Assembly (NCBI GenBank): GCA_009829735.1
Contig: CM020619.1
Location: 20,031,816-20,095,815 of the forward strand
DNA: 64,000 bases
DNA from: Pyropia yezoensis
Lineage: Eukaryota > Rhodophyta > Bangiophyceae > Bangiales > Bangiaceae
Reading direction: 5' to 3'
Under the pieces are notes generated by a model that was not told where the DNA came from, searched no databases, and worked only from the letters and a program-made list of their open reading frames with translations. Shown piece by piece: positions 1 through 11,337 of this stretch (position 1 is the first letter of the stretch; the number at the start of each line of letters is the position of its first letter). A program made the translations under genes and the position numbers.

Positions 1-3000
1 ATATGCGGGTCTTCCCGTTTTCATCTGGTTTGTACTGTTGGCGGGGTGTCCCAGGGAGAGCCTCTGGCCACGTACTGGAACACCGAGAGCACCACATACG
101 CACTCTGAGAGGCACAAAGGGATGCTGAGGTACAACATGGACCACAGCAGTGCTCATTGTTCGCCTTTCTTCATAGTAGGAGGGACGTTCCCCAAAGACA
201 AATGCTGTTCCCAGCAAGACCAACAGAAAATACGCTCTCTGGGGCTACCAACCAGATAAACACACCGCTTTTTTTGCACATATGAAAGGAAGGTGTGTTG
301 TGGAAGCTGCTGCTATGGTTAGTTCTCCGTACAGGAAGCTGATGACGATGGGACCTCGGGGCAACCGACGGATCCGCGAGTACCATGAATGGCAACGGCT
401 GAGGCCACCACATGGCCCATATATGTTTTTCCTATAGAAAAGACACATAGATGAGGAGCACATAATGTGGTGAGCACAACGAAGTGCAGCATGTAGCACA
501 AAGATGTGCCGCTCCCGTGCCAAGAGCGTCCCGTCTACTCGCGGAGAGACCTGGGGCGGACGACTCAATGTGCGAATTTACACCCCCAGATGCGAATTTA
601 TCACCGTGTCTCAAGGGCGATGGCCGGACGACGTCCACGCTCAAGCGGCCTGCGGCTGCCGCGGTGGTGGTGGCGGCGGCGGCGGCACGGGACGGCAGGC
701 GGCAACGTACAAAGAACTAAAAACGTGTCCATCGTCCTGGACATTCATTGTCTTCTGCGGCCGGGGTGCCGATGTGGGAAGCGCAGTCCTCAGCAGAAAC
801 AATTGCTTTGTGTCCTTACGTTTGGGTGGGGGGGCAGACGACGGACTAACCCCGCCACGCGCGAAATTTTCAAAGATCCCGCCGCTCCCTCTGACGCCAG
901 GGACCCATCAGGAAACGTCCAGACCTGGGGCTGGGCGGGGGGACCCCGCACGCGCTCTGACTTGCGGCCCGCGTGCAGGGCCGGGGTGTTCTGGCGGCGA
1001 CGAGCTGCTCTCCGGTGCCACTTCAGGGACCCGACTGGCCCGCCCTCCACTCGTGGCCCCAAAGAAAAGAGACCACGACCGGTCGGCGGCTGTGTCACTG
1101 CGCAACAGTGCTTATCCCCTGGCAAGATACAAGCCCGATTTGGGCCAGATCTCTGGCTTCGTTGAGCAAATTCATGCTCTTCTGGAGCACGAAAATGAAC
1201 GGCTCGAGCAGAACTTTGCATTTCTGATCGAGGGGATGGGCTGACGCCAAAGAATCTCCCCCAGAATGACCGACACGACGGCCGCTGTCGGTGTTCTGTC
1301 AACCAATGACAACAGCGGTGGCGCTGCTGTTGGCTGGACGGAGCGTTCCATTGGTCAGAATTCACGTTGGAGATGTCGAGCAAGGCGGAGAGATTTTTCC
1401 GTGCGGACCTTCGAAAGCTGTCGTGGCGCAGGTTTTCGCTTAACCAGTGCGAGAGACTGCGCGATTTTTAAACGCGTTTGTTTAAACAATGCTCCCAAGC
1501 GTAGCGATGGTCGGTCGCTTCTTTGCGCTTCACGAGAGTGCTCTCCTGCCCCGAGCGCTTCCCGTCATACCAAGGGAGGTGGCGAACACCAATCGCCCGA
1601 GCTGTTATGGGCAGAAAGCAAGAAACGGGGGTAAAAGCGGTGTCTATGATGCCTTGAGGGGGGGTCGATGCAGGTTTTATGGAGGTTTTTGCTCGAGAAT
1701 TTCCCCTAAAAAGCAAGAAAATTTTGACAGGCGATAAGCTGTGCTGCGCTGTGTGATCCCCCCCTTTTCTTTAAACGGGCAACCGCCGCCGCCACGGCGA
1801 CCGCCATAGGTGGCCGCAGTGGCCGTCGGTGTCACCAACGTCCACACGGCAGTGGCCGCCGCCACCGCCACCGGCGGTGGCGGCGGCGATGGCCGTGGCG
1901 GCGATTGAATTCTGTGACGGCGGGCTGGCCATAGCGCAAGAGACGGCTGTTCGGTCGACGCGGAGCGTTCCACCCCCTCCTATCGTTTAGGTACCCCCCC
2001 CGCGCACAGTGTCTCCCTGGCGGCTGGGGTGCGCGCCGCAACCGCCGCCACATTGACCAACTACGCCCTCTGCCTCGTCCCTGCCGGGGGTGCCGCTGTG
2101 ATTACAGGTATTTTACTCCTTTTGTTTGAGTTCGCCCGGCAAGATGCGACGAGCTACGATAGACATCAGAGAGCCGTGCGTGGGCGGGAAGAAGGGTCAA
2201 GAAGAGAATGAACAGCACATTGAATTCCATGCCGGATGATGGTAATACCTGTTTGTGGAAGGCATGGTCATGGATAGTCATGGACACGTTGGCTATCGAA
2301 AGACACAACTTCGGTACCCCATTCGCTCTGTACACTCCCCTCCCCCCCCCGGCCTTGACCTTTATGCAAGAAGACAGTCCTTCGCATCGCGATGGCCGCC
2401 GCGACAGGGGCAGCCGTGCCTCTTCCTGATGCCCTTCTCCACCAGAGCGCGCGCGCTCACGCGGTCGAGATGTCCAGTACGGCAGCTGAAACCGCCACCC
2501 GGGACCAACCGACGGTGCCGTCGACGAGGCCGGGGGGGGGGGGGCGAGGCGCTCGCCACTGCTGTCGGCGAGGCCTCTGGTGCGACCGTCGCGCAACTGA
2601 GAAAGTGGCGGGCGGCGCAGCCGTCGGCGTGGCGGTCGGCGTGACGGTGGGTGCGGAGGATCCCCCCCCCCCCTTGGCACCCGCACAGTCCGCATACCCC
2701 CTCCCATAGACACCACAGGCGTCCCACACCCCCCTCATTCCCACCCCCCCCTCCATCACGGTGTTTATTGAAGCAGCGCCCGCGGCAGCGGGGGGCGGAG
2801 GCGGCGGCGCTGGATCTCAGTTGAGCGCAAACACCCCCCCCCCCCGCCGCGTTCTCGATCGCCACCGGTGCGGTAATGCCGGCGGCAGTCACGTTGACAA
2901 CAACCGTCGGAGAGCCGTCAAAGGTCTGGCGGAGGACGGACAGGACACCCGCCGACGCGCGCGCAATCAGCAGTGGATCTCCAAGAGAGCCAAAGCCAAT

Positions 3001-3181
3001 CATCCCTGTTGCGCTAGTCAGTGCGCGGGCGGTGCCGCCAAGACCCCGCGACTGCCACGGGCGCACCCCCCCGTTTGTGTCAAAACCTGACGTGTAGTAG
3101 CTCTCCCCGGTCGCGGCGGCGACTGAAGGTCCATTCCATATAGCTAGTCACTTGGAAATTGATTTCTCTCTTGGCCGCATC
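1..3181. other. Left flank without a confident gene
   Basis: No frame on either strand shows a recognisable domain. Several long open frames exist, but the stretch is GC-rich with homopolymer C or G runs, where chance open frames are expected. It holds a GCC/GGC hairpin near 1855-1887 and many C or G runs of 8 or more between about 2340 and 2850. A minus-strand frame at about 2830-3066 has a plausible Ala/Val/Thr-rich composition but no recognisable family, so it is not called. Confidence 0.5.
1855..1887. repeat. Perfect GC-only hairpin in a GCC-rich tract
   Basis: Two 15-base arms (GCCGCCGCCACCGCC and its reverse complement) are separated by the three bases ACC. The hairpin lies in a GCC/GGC-rich stretch at about 1780-1905. 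No function is implied; it may mark a repeat-expansion tract or a lost Ala/Gly-rich coding segment. Confidence 0.6.
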
Positions 3182-3386
3182 GAGGCATTCACATGAACTC
3201 ACATATTTGCACACAAACTCACATCTTGTATTTCGTAGCCCGTCCCACCCCTTCGAGCCTTGTGAACACCACGAGCCACAGATCGGTACATTCCCGTGTG
3301 ACGGACCGCACACCACTGTCCTCAGCAGTATGCATCATCCAACATACCCAGTTGGCTGTCGCTTGCTCCATGGTCTCTCCACCACC
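3182..3386 (+). repeat. Foldback-like inverted repeat, left arm outer part
   Basis: This stretch is the reverse complement of about 10067-10345, with roughly nine in ten bases matching by eye. It lacks about 80 bp present in the right arm (the right-arm stretch around 10120-10200). The arm is interrupted at 3387 by the DIRS-like element and resumes at 8789. Confidence 0.8.
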
Positions 3387-3615
3387 AGTCATATCGCTTG
3401 TTTTGTTTGTGTAAGGGGTTACGGACCGCCGGCCAGCGGGTGACTTGCCTCTCCCCCATTGTATTGCTGGGGATTGGACTTCCTTGGGGGAGGGGCGGGG
3501 GCCGGTAGATTTCTAACCGGCCCCCCGAGGCCACCTGTCTCTCACCCCGAGGGAGATATGAGGGGTGGTGCGAGCGAGGAACCGCCGGCCGCCGTCGGCC
3601 GGCACGTTCGTTTGC
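3387..3615 (+). repeat. DIRS split direct repeat A1
   Basis: About 229 bp, more than 90% identical by eye to A2 at 8314-8543. It begins AGTCATATCGCTTG; A2 begins AGTAATATTGCTTG. It contains a short inverted repeat of the GCCGGT/ACCGGC type around 3500-3525. Confidence 0.85.
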
Positions 3616-3811
3616 CCTCGAGCGTTCGTTGCCCCTCACCTGTGGACAGTCGACGCAGTCGCCTGTCCGTGGGGTGGCCCGCGCTCGAGCCTTCGCTCGC
3701 TTGTCTCGAGGCCGTTTGACACACACTTCTGTGCACCGGCTGCCGGTGTTTCTTTGGGGCATCCCACCCCCACCCCTCGGGTGGGGGAGGGATACCCCTC
3801 GGGTGGGAGCG

Positions 3812-5147
3812 ATGCCGTCCACGCGTTCGAAGGCCTCTGCCGCCAGTGGCGCCGCCGCCTCAGGCGGATCGGCTGCCGCGGCGCCCAGAGGCTCTCCGGA
3901 CGGGTCGGCGGTTGTCGCCGCGGCTGTCGCTGCTGCAGCGGCGTCGGCCGACGCCTCCTCGGCGTCCTCATCTCCCTCTTCTTCGTCGGCCCCCGTGTTG
4001 GACTCGGGCTCGGCGGCCGCCTCCCCTTTACGGGCGTCGACGCAAGCCGCATCCACCACCCCAACGGCTGCCCTGCTGGCGGCGAGTGCACGTCCAACCC
4101 GTCGGCGACGACAGAGCCTCCCGGTTCCTGCCCATACGCTGCCGCCGCCGGTCGCATCACCGTTGAGCGGGCTTACGCCGGAGGCTCTTGCCGCGCTTGC
4201 GTGCCTTCGCGGCCTCCCAGCCAGCCCCGACCGTGCTCCCGGCGGCCCCAGTGGTGCCATCGACGCCCCCGCCACCCCCTCCGCCCGCCGACGACATTGA
4301 TCTGGGCGACGATGACGCGTGGGCACCAGAGACGCCGCAGCCGGCGTACCGCGGTGCGAGCGGCGGCACGAAGCCACACGGCAAAGCCGGCAGCGGCGCC
4401 GGCGGAACCGGTGCGGCACGCGGCGTCCGGTCTGCCTTTTCAAATGCCGCCGTGGACGCGGTGTACTACGGCGGCCCCCGCATCGAGAGCTTTGTGCTCT
4501 CCGCTCGCCTTGCCGACCCCGGCGTCCCCCCCGTCCCCTTCCGCCCGACTGGGGACACTCTTTTTTCCGAGGAGTTTGGCGGCGGCGGCCGCAACGCGAT
4601 CAAAGCTGAGATCCTCTACATGTCGTGCGCGTGGCTGCAGTCCCTCAACAACACCCTCGCCGCCTGGGAAACGGCGGCGGTTCGCCACCCTCCCACCCTG
4701 TCCTCCTCCCTCGACATGCACGCTACCGCCCGCACCCACGTCTACCAGGTGTACAACATGCTTGCTACCCGCTACGAAGTGCTCCTGCGCTGGCGAATCG
4801 ACGCCTCCTACGCCGCCGCCATGCACTCTGCCATCCTCGACGACGCGGGGTCGCACTTCAGCAACGCTGCGACTCTCGGCTTCCACGAGCATGCCGCCCG
4901 CGACCGAGCTTCACAGGTAGCCTGCGACCAGGGCAGGGTACTCTCCCGCGTCCCGCCTGGCGGCCCTGCCGCCAACCTTGCCGCCGACGCTGGCGGCGGG
5001 CGCGGCCACGACTGGCGCCGCGGCGGTGGTTGCGCCACCGTCCTCCCCGACCGCGGCTTCGGGCGTGGCCACGGCCGGGGTCATCGCAAGCGCAGACGCG
5101 GCGGCCCCCGCGAAGTGACGCCGGGTGGGCCGCCGCCAACCGTCTGA
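3812..5147 (+). pseudogene. DIRS-like element gag-like ORF1 (frameshifted)
   Basis: The ATG at 3812 opens an Ala/Ser-rich N-terminus with an acidic/serine stretch. The frame then shifts at about 4190-4260 into a second frame that runs to the stop at 5147. The second part has a helical region (about 4600-4900, with motifs such as MSCAWLQSLNNTL and HVYQVYNMLATRYEVLLRW) and a Gly/Arg-rich basic tail. This matches the layout of the first ORF of DIRS elements, thought to be a nucleocapsid-like protein. ORF2 overlaps its 3' end by 23 bp in another frame. Family assignment rests on position and general character rather than a diagnostic motif. Confidence 0.6.
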
Positions 5148-7302
5148 CGAGGCGGGTTTTCACCCGAGGGGCGCCCGCCCAGGCCCCCGGGTGCCTCCCT
5201 CTCCACTGGGGGGAGGAGCAGCACCCACTGTGTTGCCTGCCGGCGGCGTCCCTGCCGTAGGCAAAACCGGCTCGGCAACCGAGGACTTTGTCGCGCCTGC
5301 GCCACCACGCCACCTCGTCCACAACAATTCGGCGGAACCAGGCCTGCCTCCGCCGTACGTGGGTGTCCGCCGCGCACTAAGGGCGTGGCGGGCAATTGCG
5401 GTTTCTCCGTGGGTCCTGCAGACCCTTCGGCAAGGTCTCTGTCTCCCATGGAGTACCACCCCCCCACCGTACAAGGCCCGGACGATCTGCCAAGACCTGG
5501 ACGTCCAACAGTGGGCTGCCTGCGAGATCGACCGCTGGCTCACGCGCGTTTTCGTGCGCAAGGCCAAGGCTTCCGAGGCCCGGAAGGCGCCGTGGGTGGC
5601 CGCGATCTTTGTGACCGACGTCGCACGCAAGCCGCGCCTGGTCGTCGATCTGTCCACGGTGAACGACTACCTGGAGGACCGCCCCTTTCGCTGCAAGTCG
5701 CTGGCGTCCTTTGTAGCCCACCTCCGACCCGGCGACCACATGGTGTCATGGGACATAAGCGACGCCTTCCATCACATCCCATTGAAGGAGAGCGACCAAC
5801 AGTACCTGGCGTTTGTGGTCGGCGGCAAGTTGCACTACCCTCTCTCCCTGCCGTTCGGCCTCAAGCTCGCGCCGTGGGCGCATACGAAAGTACTGCGGCC
5901 CGTCCTTGCCTACCTTCACTCCATGGGCTTTCCTATGTTGGGGTACATGGACGATTTCGCCTCGGTGGCTACCGGAACGAGGCCAAGCTCCAAGGCACGC
6001 GCTACAGCGGCGCGTCGCCGGGCAGTCGCCGTTTTTCGACACCTCGGACTCCAGATCCACCCGTCCAAAGGCGCGGTGGAAGGGACGACCTCCCTCGACA
6101 CCGTTGCCTTCCGGGTCGACACGGTCCGCCGCCTGCTGTTGCTCCCAACCAGGCGCCTGGACACCGTCGTCGGCGCGGCGATGTCCCTCCACCGCGCAGT
6201 TTCCTCGCGGCGGTGCTGGGCGCGCCTACGCGCGCTGCAGCGGTTCTGCGGCCTGGCCGTCTCCTGCTCAGCGGGCGTGCCGATGGCGCGCTTCCGCCTT
6301 CGCGCCCTGTATCGTTGCATGCCCACTCAACGACGATCGCAACTCCAGCTATCCACCGCGGCAATGACGGAGCTGACCTGGTGGGCCCGTCTGGATTAGT
6401 CATCAGAAGTGGGCCGGGCCCTATGGCAGCAGGATGCGTGCGGGTACGGCTGAGGGGCGGTCCTCAACCGACGCGTTCTGGCGCGCGGGTTCTTCTCGTT
6501 GGCAGAGCAGGCGGACCACATCAACGTGCAGGAGGTGATGGCGCTGGACAAGGCTCTCGACTGTTGGCCCATCCTTCGAGGGCCGGGGGTGCTCCGCCTG
6601 CGGCTCGACAGCTCGGTAAACGTGTCGGTGGTCAACAATATGACCACACGCTCGCCCGCGCTCAAGGCGGTTCTAGAACGGATCGTGCACAAACTGTCGG
6701 CGCGGGGCCTCCGCGCGGAAGCAACGTGGCTCTCGTCAGTGGCCAACAGCCACGCCGAAACGTTGTCGCGCGACAACGACTCATCCGACTGGCGCCTGCG
6801 GCCCGACATCTTCCAGGTGTTGAACAACGCGCTGGGCCCGCTGCAAGTCGACCGATTCGCCACAGCCGAGAACACGCAGCTGTGCCGGTTCAACAGCCGT
6901 GTGACGTCGCCCGGCAACGAGGCCATCATCGCTTGGCTCCAGCCGTGGGGCCGATGCCGCAACTACCTCAGCCCACCTCTGAGCCAAATGGACCTGGTGC
7001 TGCCCAAGCTGCAACAAGACCTCGCCACGGCCGTCGTCTTCGTGCCACACTGGCCGGCGTCTTCGTGTTTGCGGCCGCTCCTCATGGCCTCCAGGGCGGC
7101 GGTGTATTTGCCATGCCACGCCCGCTCGTTCACCCACGGTCGGTGGTCGACGCCCGCCAGGCAACCCTCCTGGCGATCGGCCGTCATGTTGATCGAGTGC
7201 GGCGGCCGACCGCGCACAGCATGGCCTGACGGTACCTCACCGACGCCCGCACTGTGGCCGCCTTGGGCTCGAATAGCGCCGGCGCGGCCACCGCCCGCCT
7301 GA
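5125..7302 (+). pseudogene. DIRS-type reverse transcriptase-RNase H (two nonsense codons)
   Basis: The protein would copy element RNA to DNA. The reverse transcriptase lies at about 5580-6300, with LVVDLSTVNDYL, WDISDAFHHIPL and the catalytic GYMDDF box at about 5941-5958. The same frame continues through RNase H (DACGYG-stop-GAVL, then LRLDSSVNVSVVNNM and ANSHAETLSRDN) into the DIRS-typical tail VDRFATAENTQLCRFNSR near 6850. TAG at 6397-6399 and TGA at 6451-6453 interrupt it; the TGA stands where Trp of the GWGAV motif is expected. The reading frame is otherwise continuous across both stops, so decay is recent or limited. Start is uncertain because the frame is open upstream of the RT core. 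Confidence 0.85.
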
Positions 7303-8318
7303 TCCTCGGCTCGGCGGTGACCCACGGCATGGCGGACAGCTTCAACCGCAGCTGGCTGGTGTTCGCCGACTTCTGTGACAGCAACGGCTGGCCCGCCCTA
7401 CCCACTACGGAGGCGGCGGTCACCTGTTACTTCGCGTCCATGTGCGACCGCGGGTTAAAGGCGTCAACTATGAAGCGGTACCTTATGGCGGTCAACTCGG
7501 TGCACGCCGCCAAGGGCTACCCCAAGTCGGCGACCGGCGCCCATGTAGTCAAGTTGCGCAAGGGCTAGGCACGCATCCTGGCGGACCGGACTACTCACTG
7601 CAAACAGCTGGTGGTCCTCTTCCGGCCCCCCTGCTGTGGGACATCGTCGGCCTCGCTTCCGCCACCGCCGACGCCGAGTGGCGTCGGCGCTTTACCGCGT
7701 TGCTGCTCTGCTTCCTGGTGTGCCGCCGTTCCACCGAGGTGCTGGTGTTGAAGCTGCAAGACGTGTCTCTGCTGTCGGACGGAGCCTTCCACCTCCCAGT
7801 CCGACGCTTCGAGGGCCGAAGGGCGCTCTTACCCCCACCGCTCAGTCTACTCCGTCCCCGTCGACCCCACGGTCCCATCTGACGCAGTGCTCGCCCTCCT
7901 GCGCCGGATGATGCTCGAGCTCGCGGCGAAGCGAGCGCCGCCGAACCGCCTCATGTTCTCTACCCCCTCCCTACCTACGGCGCCGACGCCCAACCACCTC
8001 ACCCACTGGCTGCAGCACTCCATGTCGGTGCTGCAGACAGCGCCCCCTCCGGGCGCTCGTTAAACGTCGTACAGCGCCTGGGCGGGAGGCGCGACCGCTC
8101 TTTACGTCGGGGGTGTACCCCTGGTCGCGGTCGCAGCCATGCTGGGCCACAAGGACAACGACATCCGCACGGTCATCTCGTCCTACATCGACGTTTTGGC
8201 GCCGTGGTCCTCTGCAGCACTGCGCCTTTGCGGCCGCTGGCTCAGGACGCCTGCCGGCGCCCGCCGACCGCGGCTTTCTCCATCTGCTGGCTCACTCGCG
8301 TCTGAGGGAAAGGAGTAA
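7254..8318 (+). pseudogene. DIRS tyrosine recombinase (frameshifts, catalytic residues lost)
   Basis: This enzyme would integrate the circular DNA. An N-terminal SAM-like core-binding domain is intact at 7254-7568 (SWLVFADFCDSNGWP, ASTMKRYLMAVNSVH). After a TAG the homology continues in another frame (7620-7830) with the first catalytic Arg region LVCRRSTEVLVLKLQDV, then shifts again. The C-terminal box reads YSAWAGGATAL at about 8070-8100. His and Arg are expected at the positions now Tyr (8070-8072) and Trp (8079-8081), both explainable by C-to-T changes, and TAA at 8061-8063 precedes it. The MLGHKD and presumed Tyr-nucleophile (SSYID) segments follow. The frame ends at TAA 8316-8318, using the AGT of the B1/A2 joint. 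Confidence 0.85.
8287..8316 (+). repeat. DIRS split direct repeat B1
   Basis: Thirty bases (CTGGCTCACTCGCGTCTGAG and the following ten) match B2 at 8759-8788 with two differences. B1 ends in AGT and runs directly into A2, so the joint mimics a fused circle junction. Confidence 0.8.
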
Positions 8319-8543
8319 TATTGCTTGTTTTGTTTGCTTAAGGGGTTACGGACCGCCGGCAAGCGGGTGACGTGCCTCTCCCCCATTGAATTGCTGGGGA
8401 TTGGACTTCCTGGAAGGAGAGGCGGGGGCCGGTAGATTTCTTACCGGCCCCCCGAGGCCACCTGTCTCTCACCCCGAGGGAGATATGAGGAGTGGTGCGA
8501 GCGGGGAACCGCCGGCCGCCGTCGGCCGGCACGTTCGTTTGCC
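8314..8543 (+). repeat. DIRS split direct repeat A2
   Basis: Internal copy of A1, sharing the same start motif after AGT and the same end at GTTTGCC. It lies between B1 and the non-repeated segment 8544-8758. Confidence 0.85.
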
Positions 8544-8758
8544 ATCGCGCCCCGCCCACCGTCTTGGCAGGACGCCCTAGGGCTCCTTCCTCGGGTGGCG
8601 CCCTTCTCCACTCTTGCCCCGGGTGCTGGTGGACGCTGTTTGCCCTCTTATCGGTTGGGCGCGGGTCTTACCGCGCCCGTGGCCGGCCGAGCACGCCACG
8701 ACAGCCAAGACAGCTTCGGTAGCGCCGGTCTAAGGCCACCCTATTGAAACTGTGTCAA

Positions 8759-8788
8759 CTGGCTCACTCGCGTCTGAGGGCAATGAGT
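8759..8788 (+). repeat. DIRS split direct repeat B2 (right terminus)
   Basis: Second copy of B1. It ends in AGT at 8786-8788, after which the interrupted inverted-repeat arm resumes (ACCTCATCACGG, against ACCTAATAGCGA in the unoccupied site). Confidence 0.8.
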
Positions 8789-9199
8789 AACCTCATCACG
8801 GAACTAAGCATCAAGGTACCTCCTACAGACTACTTTGCTTCTGCTGATATAAAAAACGCGGTGAGTTTCTATGCTGTGCAGCCACAGAGAATGCCTTTTT
8901 CGAGAGCATGCTGATCAAAACATATACTCTTGTGTTCTCCCCCTCATGGCCTGGACAAGAATGACGGGAAGGCACTTACGTAGCCCAGACCATGTCTTTG
9001 TGTCCCTGTGATCCTCTGAGGACGCGAAAATTCCACTGCCAGCATCCCACCATGGAACCAGGGCGGCGGGGTTTTGCTCATGTCGGACCAGTCCCCCTGA
9101 GCACGTAGCTACGAAAAAAGCGCGTAAACACGAAGCGATGAGCAGTTCCCTCTAGCCCAGAGTCTTCTATAAGAGGCCTGTACGTACTCTGGCCAGACA
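8789..9199 (+). repeat. Foldback-like inverted repeat, left arm inner part
   Basis: Reverse complement of about 9657-10066, with scattered substitutions and short indels. No coding sequence is seen in it. Together with 3182-3386 it forms a left arm of about 615 bp once the DIRS insertion is removed. Confidence 0.8.
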
Positions 9200-9656
9200 A
9201 CGGACAGATCGGAGCATCTGTGGGTCATTGCGTGGAGAGCACACTATCGCATGCGATGTATTTTCACTTCCGGCACAGAAACAAGGTGCTTGCGACGCGG
9301 CTTCGAGTCAGAGGATCCTTCTGCTCGTCGTCTTGGCATGAAAAGGGGACTGCAGGACCTTTTCGGGCCTTCTGGTGTCAAAAAAACATTTAGATCATGC
9401 AATCCCCTGCTCAAGTCGACGTGATACCGCATACTCTGATCTTCATCGATGACTCACGGCGCTGCGGGCCATAAATGACACATTGTGCACCAGAGTCTGA
9501 CAACGCGCAGAAGCCGTATCTCATCTTATCCAACTCAGGCGCAGTCGCTTCGTACAAAACCGCACTCCATTCGCCCCGGTGTCACCGACATGCTCTGTAG
9601 CGCATGTGATGAGCGGCTGTCCCACCACGATGCAGAGATGCTCCAAACTCTGGGTG
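9200..9656. other. Loop between inverted-repeat arms, nothing recognised
   Basis: Unique spacer of about 457 bp between the two arms. Only short open frames without recognisable motifs are present. It could be the centre of a foldback element or plain host sequence between two inverted copies of a repeat. Confidence 0.5.
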
Positions 9657-10345
9657 TTCTGTCCAGAGTCTGTACAGGCCTCTTATAGAAGACTCTGGGC
9701 TAGAGAGAACTGCTCATCGCTTCGTGTTTACGCGCTTTTTTCGTAGCTACGTGCTCAGGGGGACTGGTCCGACATGAGCAAAACCCCGCCGCCCTGGTTC
9801 CATGGTGGGATGCTGGCAGTGGAATTTTCGCGTCCTCAGAGGATCACAGGGACACAAAGACATGGTCTGGGCTACGTAAGTGCCTTCCCGTCATTCTTGT
9901 CCAGGCCATGAGAGGGAGAACACAAGAGTATATGTTTTCATCAGCACGTTCTCAATAAAGGCACTCTCTGTGGCTGCACAGCGTAAAAACTCACCGCGTT
10001 TTTTATATCAGCAGAAGCAGGGTAGTCTGTAGGAGGTACTTTGATGCCTAGTCTCGCTATTAGGTGACTCCTGGGGGAGAGACCATGGAGCAAGCGACAG
10101 CCAACTTGGTATCTTGAATGATGCCAACGTAGCACCACTACGTGGCGAGTTCTCGGTATTTTACATAAAAAATACATATGAACGCAAAGCACGCACTCTG
10201 CTGAGGACAGTGGTGTGCGGTCCGTCACACGGGAATGTACCGATCTGTGGCTCGTGGTGTTCACAAGGCTCGAAGGGGTGGGACGGGCTACGAAATACAA
10301 GATGTGAGTTTGTGTGCAAATATGTGAGTTCATGTGAATGCCTCA
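9657..10345 (-). repeat. Foldback-like inverted repeat, right arm with the empty DIRS site
   Basis: This arm mirrors 3182-3386 plus 8789-9199. It is continuous across the point where the left arm carries the DIRS element: the complement of 10062-10069 reads AGTCACCT, equivalent to the left-arm flanks AGT before and ACCT after the insertion. It also keeps about 80 bp (about 10120-10200) missing from the left arm. Confidence 0.8.
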
Positions 10346-11332
10346 TCTCATGGGCTACCGCACTTACTTGGTCAGAATGATCCCAACCGCGCTCCGGGCC
10401 AGGGATAAAAAAATCAGGACCCAAGACCATGTTCTTGCGCCTGTGTGCACGCCCGAAGCGCAACGCGGGGTCCTCTGAGCCCTCCGGTGCGATCCAGACG
10501 CGCGGTCGGGTCCGATTGCCGATTGACATCATATTGGCCGATATTCGCTTTTGGCCGAAGGGCGGTACATGACGACCGATTCCACATGCAATCAGGAGTT
10601 GGAGCAGTGACTACCGTATCAATTTCATACTCCCGCCGCGCATGGCGTCGACGTGACAGCCGGTCATATTCCTGTCGTTGGGATCACGGGCTGGGCCGCC
10701 CTTGTGCTCCTCACCGTCGCCATCGCCACAGCGACGGACGTTGTCCAGGTGGGTGGCCATCTCCTTAGTCAATCGGTAGAAGGCGCGGCGCCGAGGTGAC
10801 GGGCAACCACCAGCGGCAATCTGTCCCGCAGACGACGTGATCGGGTGCGCAGCTTGCGGGGGCAGAGGTATTGGGGGGGGGGGATGTGGTAGCGTACAGC
10901 TTGCGGTGCAAGCGCAGTGCAAAAGCGCCAGTCGACGATGGTTGAAGCGCAGAGACGTGTCCGCAGACACGACAGCGCTTCACAACAACATTTCTCAGTC
11001 CGTAATGTTTCTCCGTGTCATTGAACTTCTAGGTAGCCCTCGTAGCCGATTTTCTGTCGGATGTAGCGGAGAAAAACAAGCCGTGTGTTATTCTCTGTCT
11101 CAACAGTGATGCAAGATAACCTGACACGATAAAAGAACCTACTCAGCCGTGCCCCTTAGGCGACGTAAGCACAGCGAGCCGTACAAGTGCAACTAAAAGT
11201 CGGAAAAACAGACGAGTTGCTGATATATGCGACTAACATGCGCAGCGGTCCTGCCTACGAACAGAGTTTCTTAGTTTCGAGCGTACGGGACCATGAAAAA
11301 AAAGGTAAGTAGGGCTGAATGATGCCTATGAG
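10346..11332. other. Intergenic, nothing recognised
   Basis: Only short open frames without family motifs. A G run lies at about 10875-10883. The stretch ends at the target duplication of the solo LTR. Confidence 0.5.
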
Positions 11333-11337
11333 CACTG

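Larger units (their letters stand above)
3387..8788 (+). mobile_element. DIRS-like tyrosine-recombinase retrotransposon (degenerate)
   Basis: The element codes in order for a gag-like protein, a DIRS-type reverse transcriptase with RNase H, and a tyrosine recombinase. It has split direct repeats (A1 - genes - B1A2 - B2) instead of LTRs. A1 (3387-3615) matches A2 (8314-8543) and B1 (8287-8316) matches B2 (8759-8788). The three junctions (left end, internal B1/A2 joint, right end) all pass through AGT. That is the arrangement expected when a circular intermediate is integrated by a tyrosine recombinase without target duplication. The right arm of the surrounding inverted repeat holds the unoccupied site at 10062-10069. 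All three genes carry stops or frameshifts, so the copy is dead. Confidence 0.88.

Noticed and set aside
504-1244. Overlapping plus-strand frames of 219-246 codons near the left edge
   Set aside because: Three overlapping frames, low complexity (Gly run), no domain motif, no support for any one frame.
2362-3066. Minus-strand 234-codon frame
   Set aside because: The upstream half (TARALTSATGMIGFGSLGDP) looks somewhat protein-like, but the rest runs through poly-C/G tracts as Pro/Arg/Gly. No family recognised.
3322-4443. Minus-strand 373-codon frame over the DIRS left end and ORF1
   Set aside because: Crosses the element boundary and mirrors the plus-strand gag-like frame; Arg/Ala-rich composition only.
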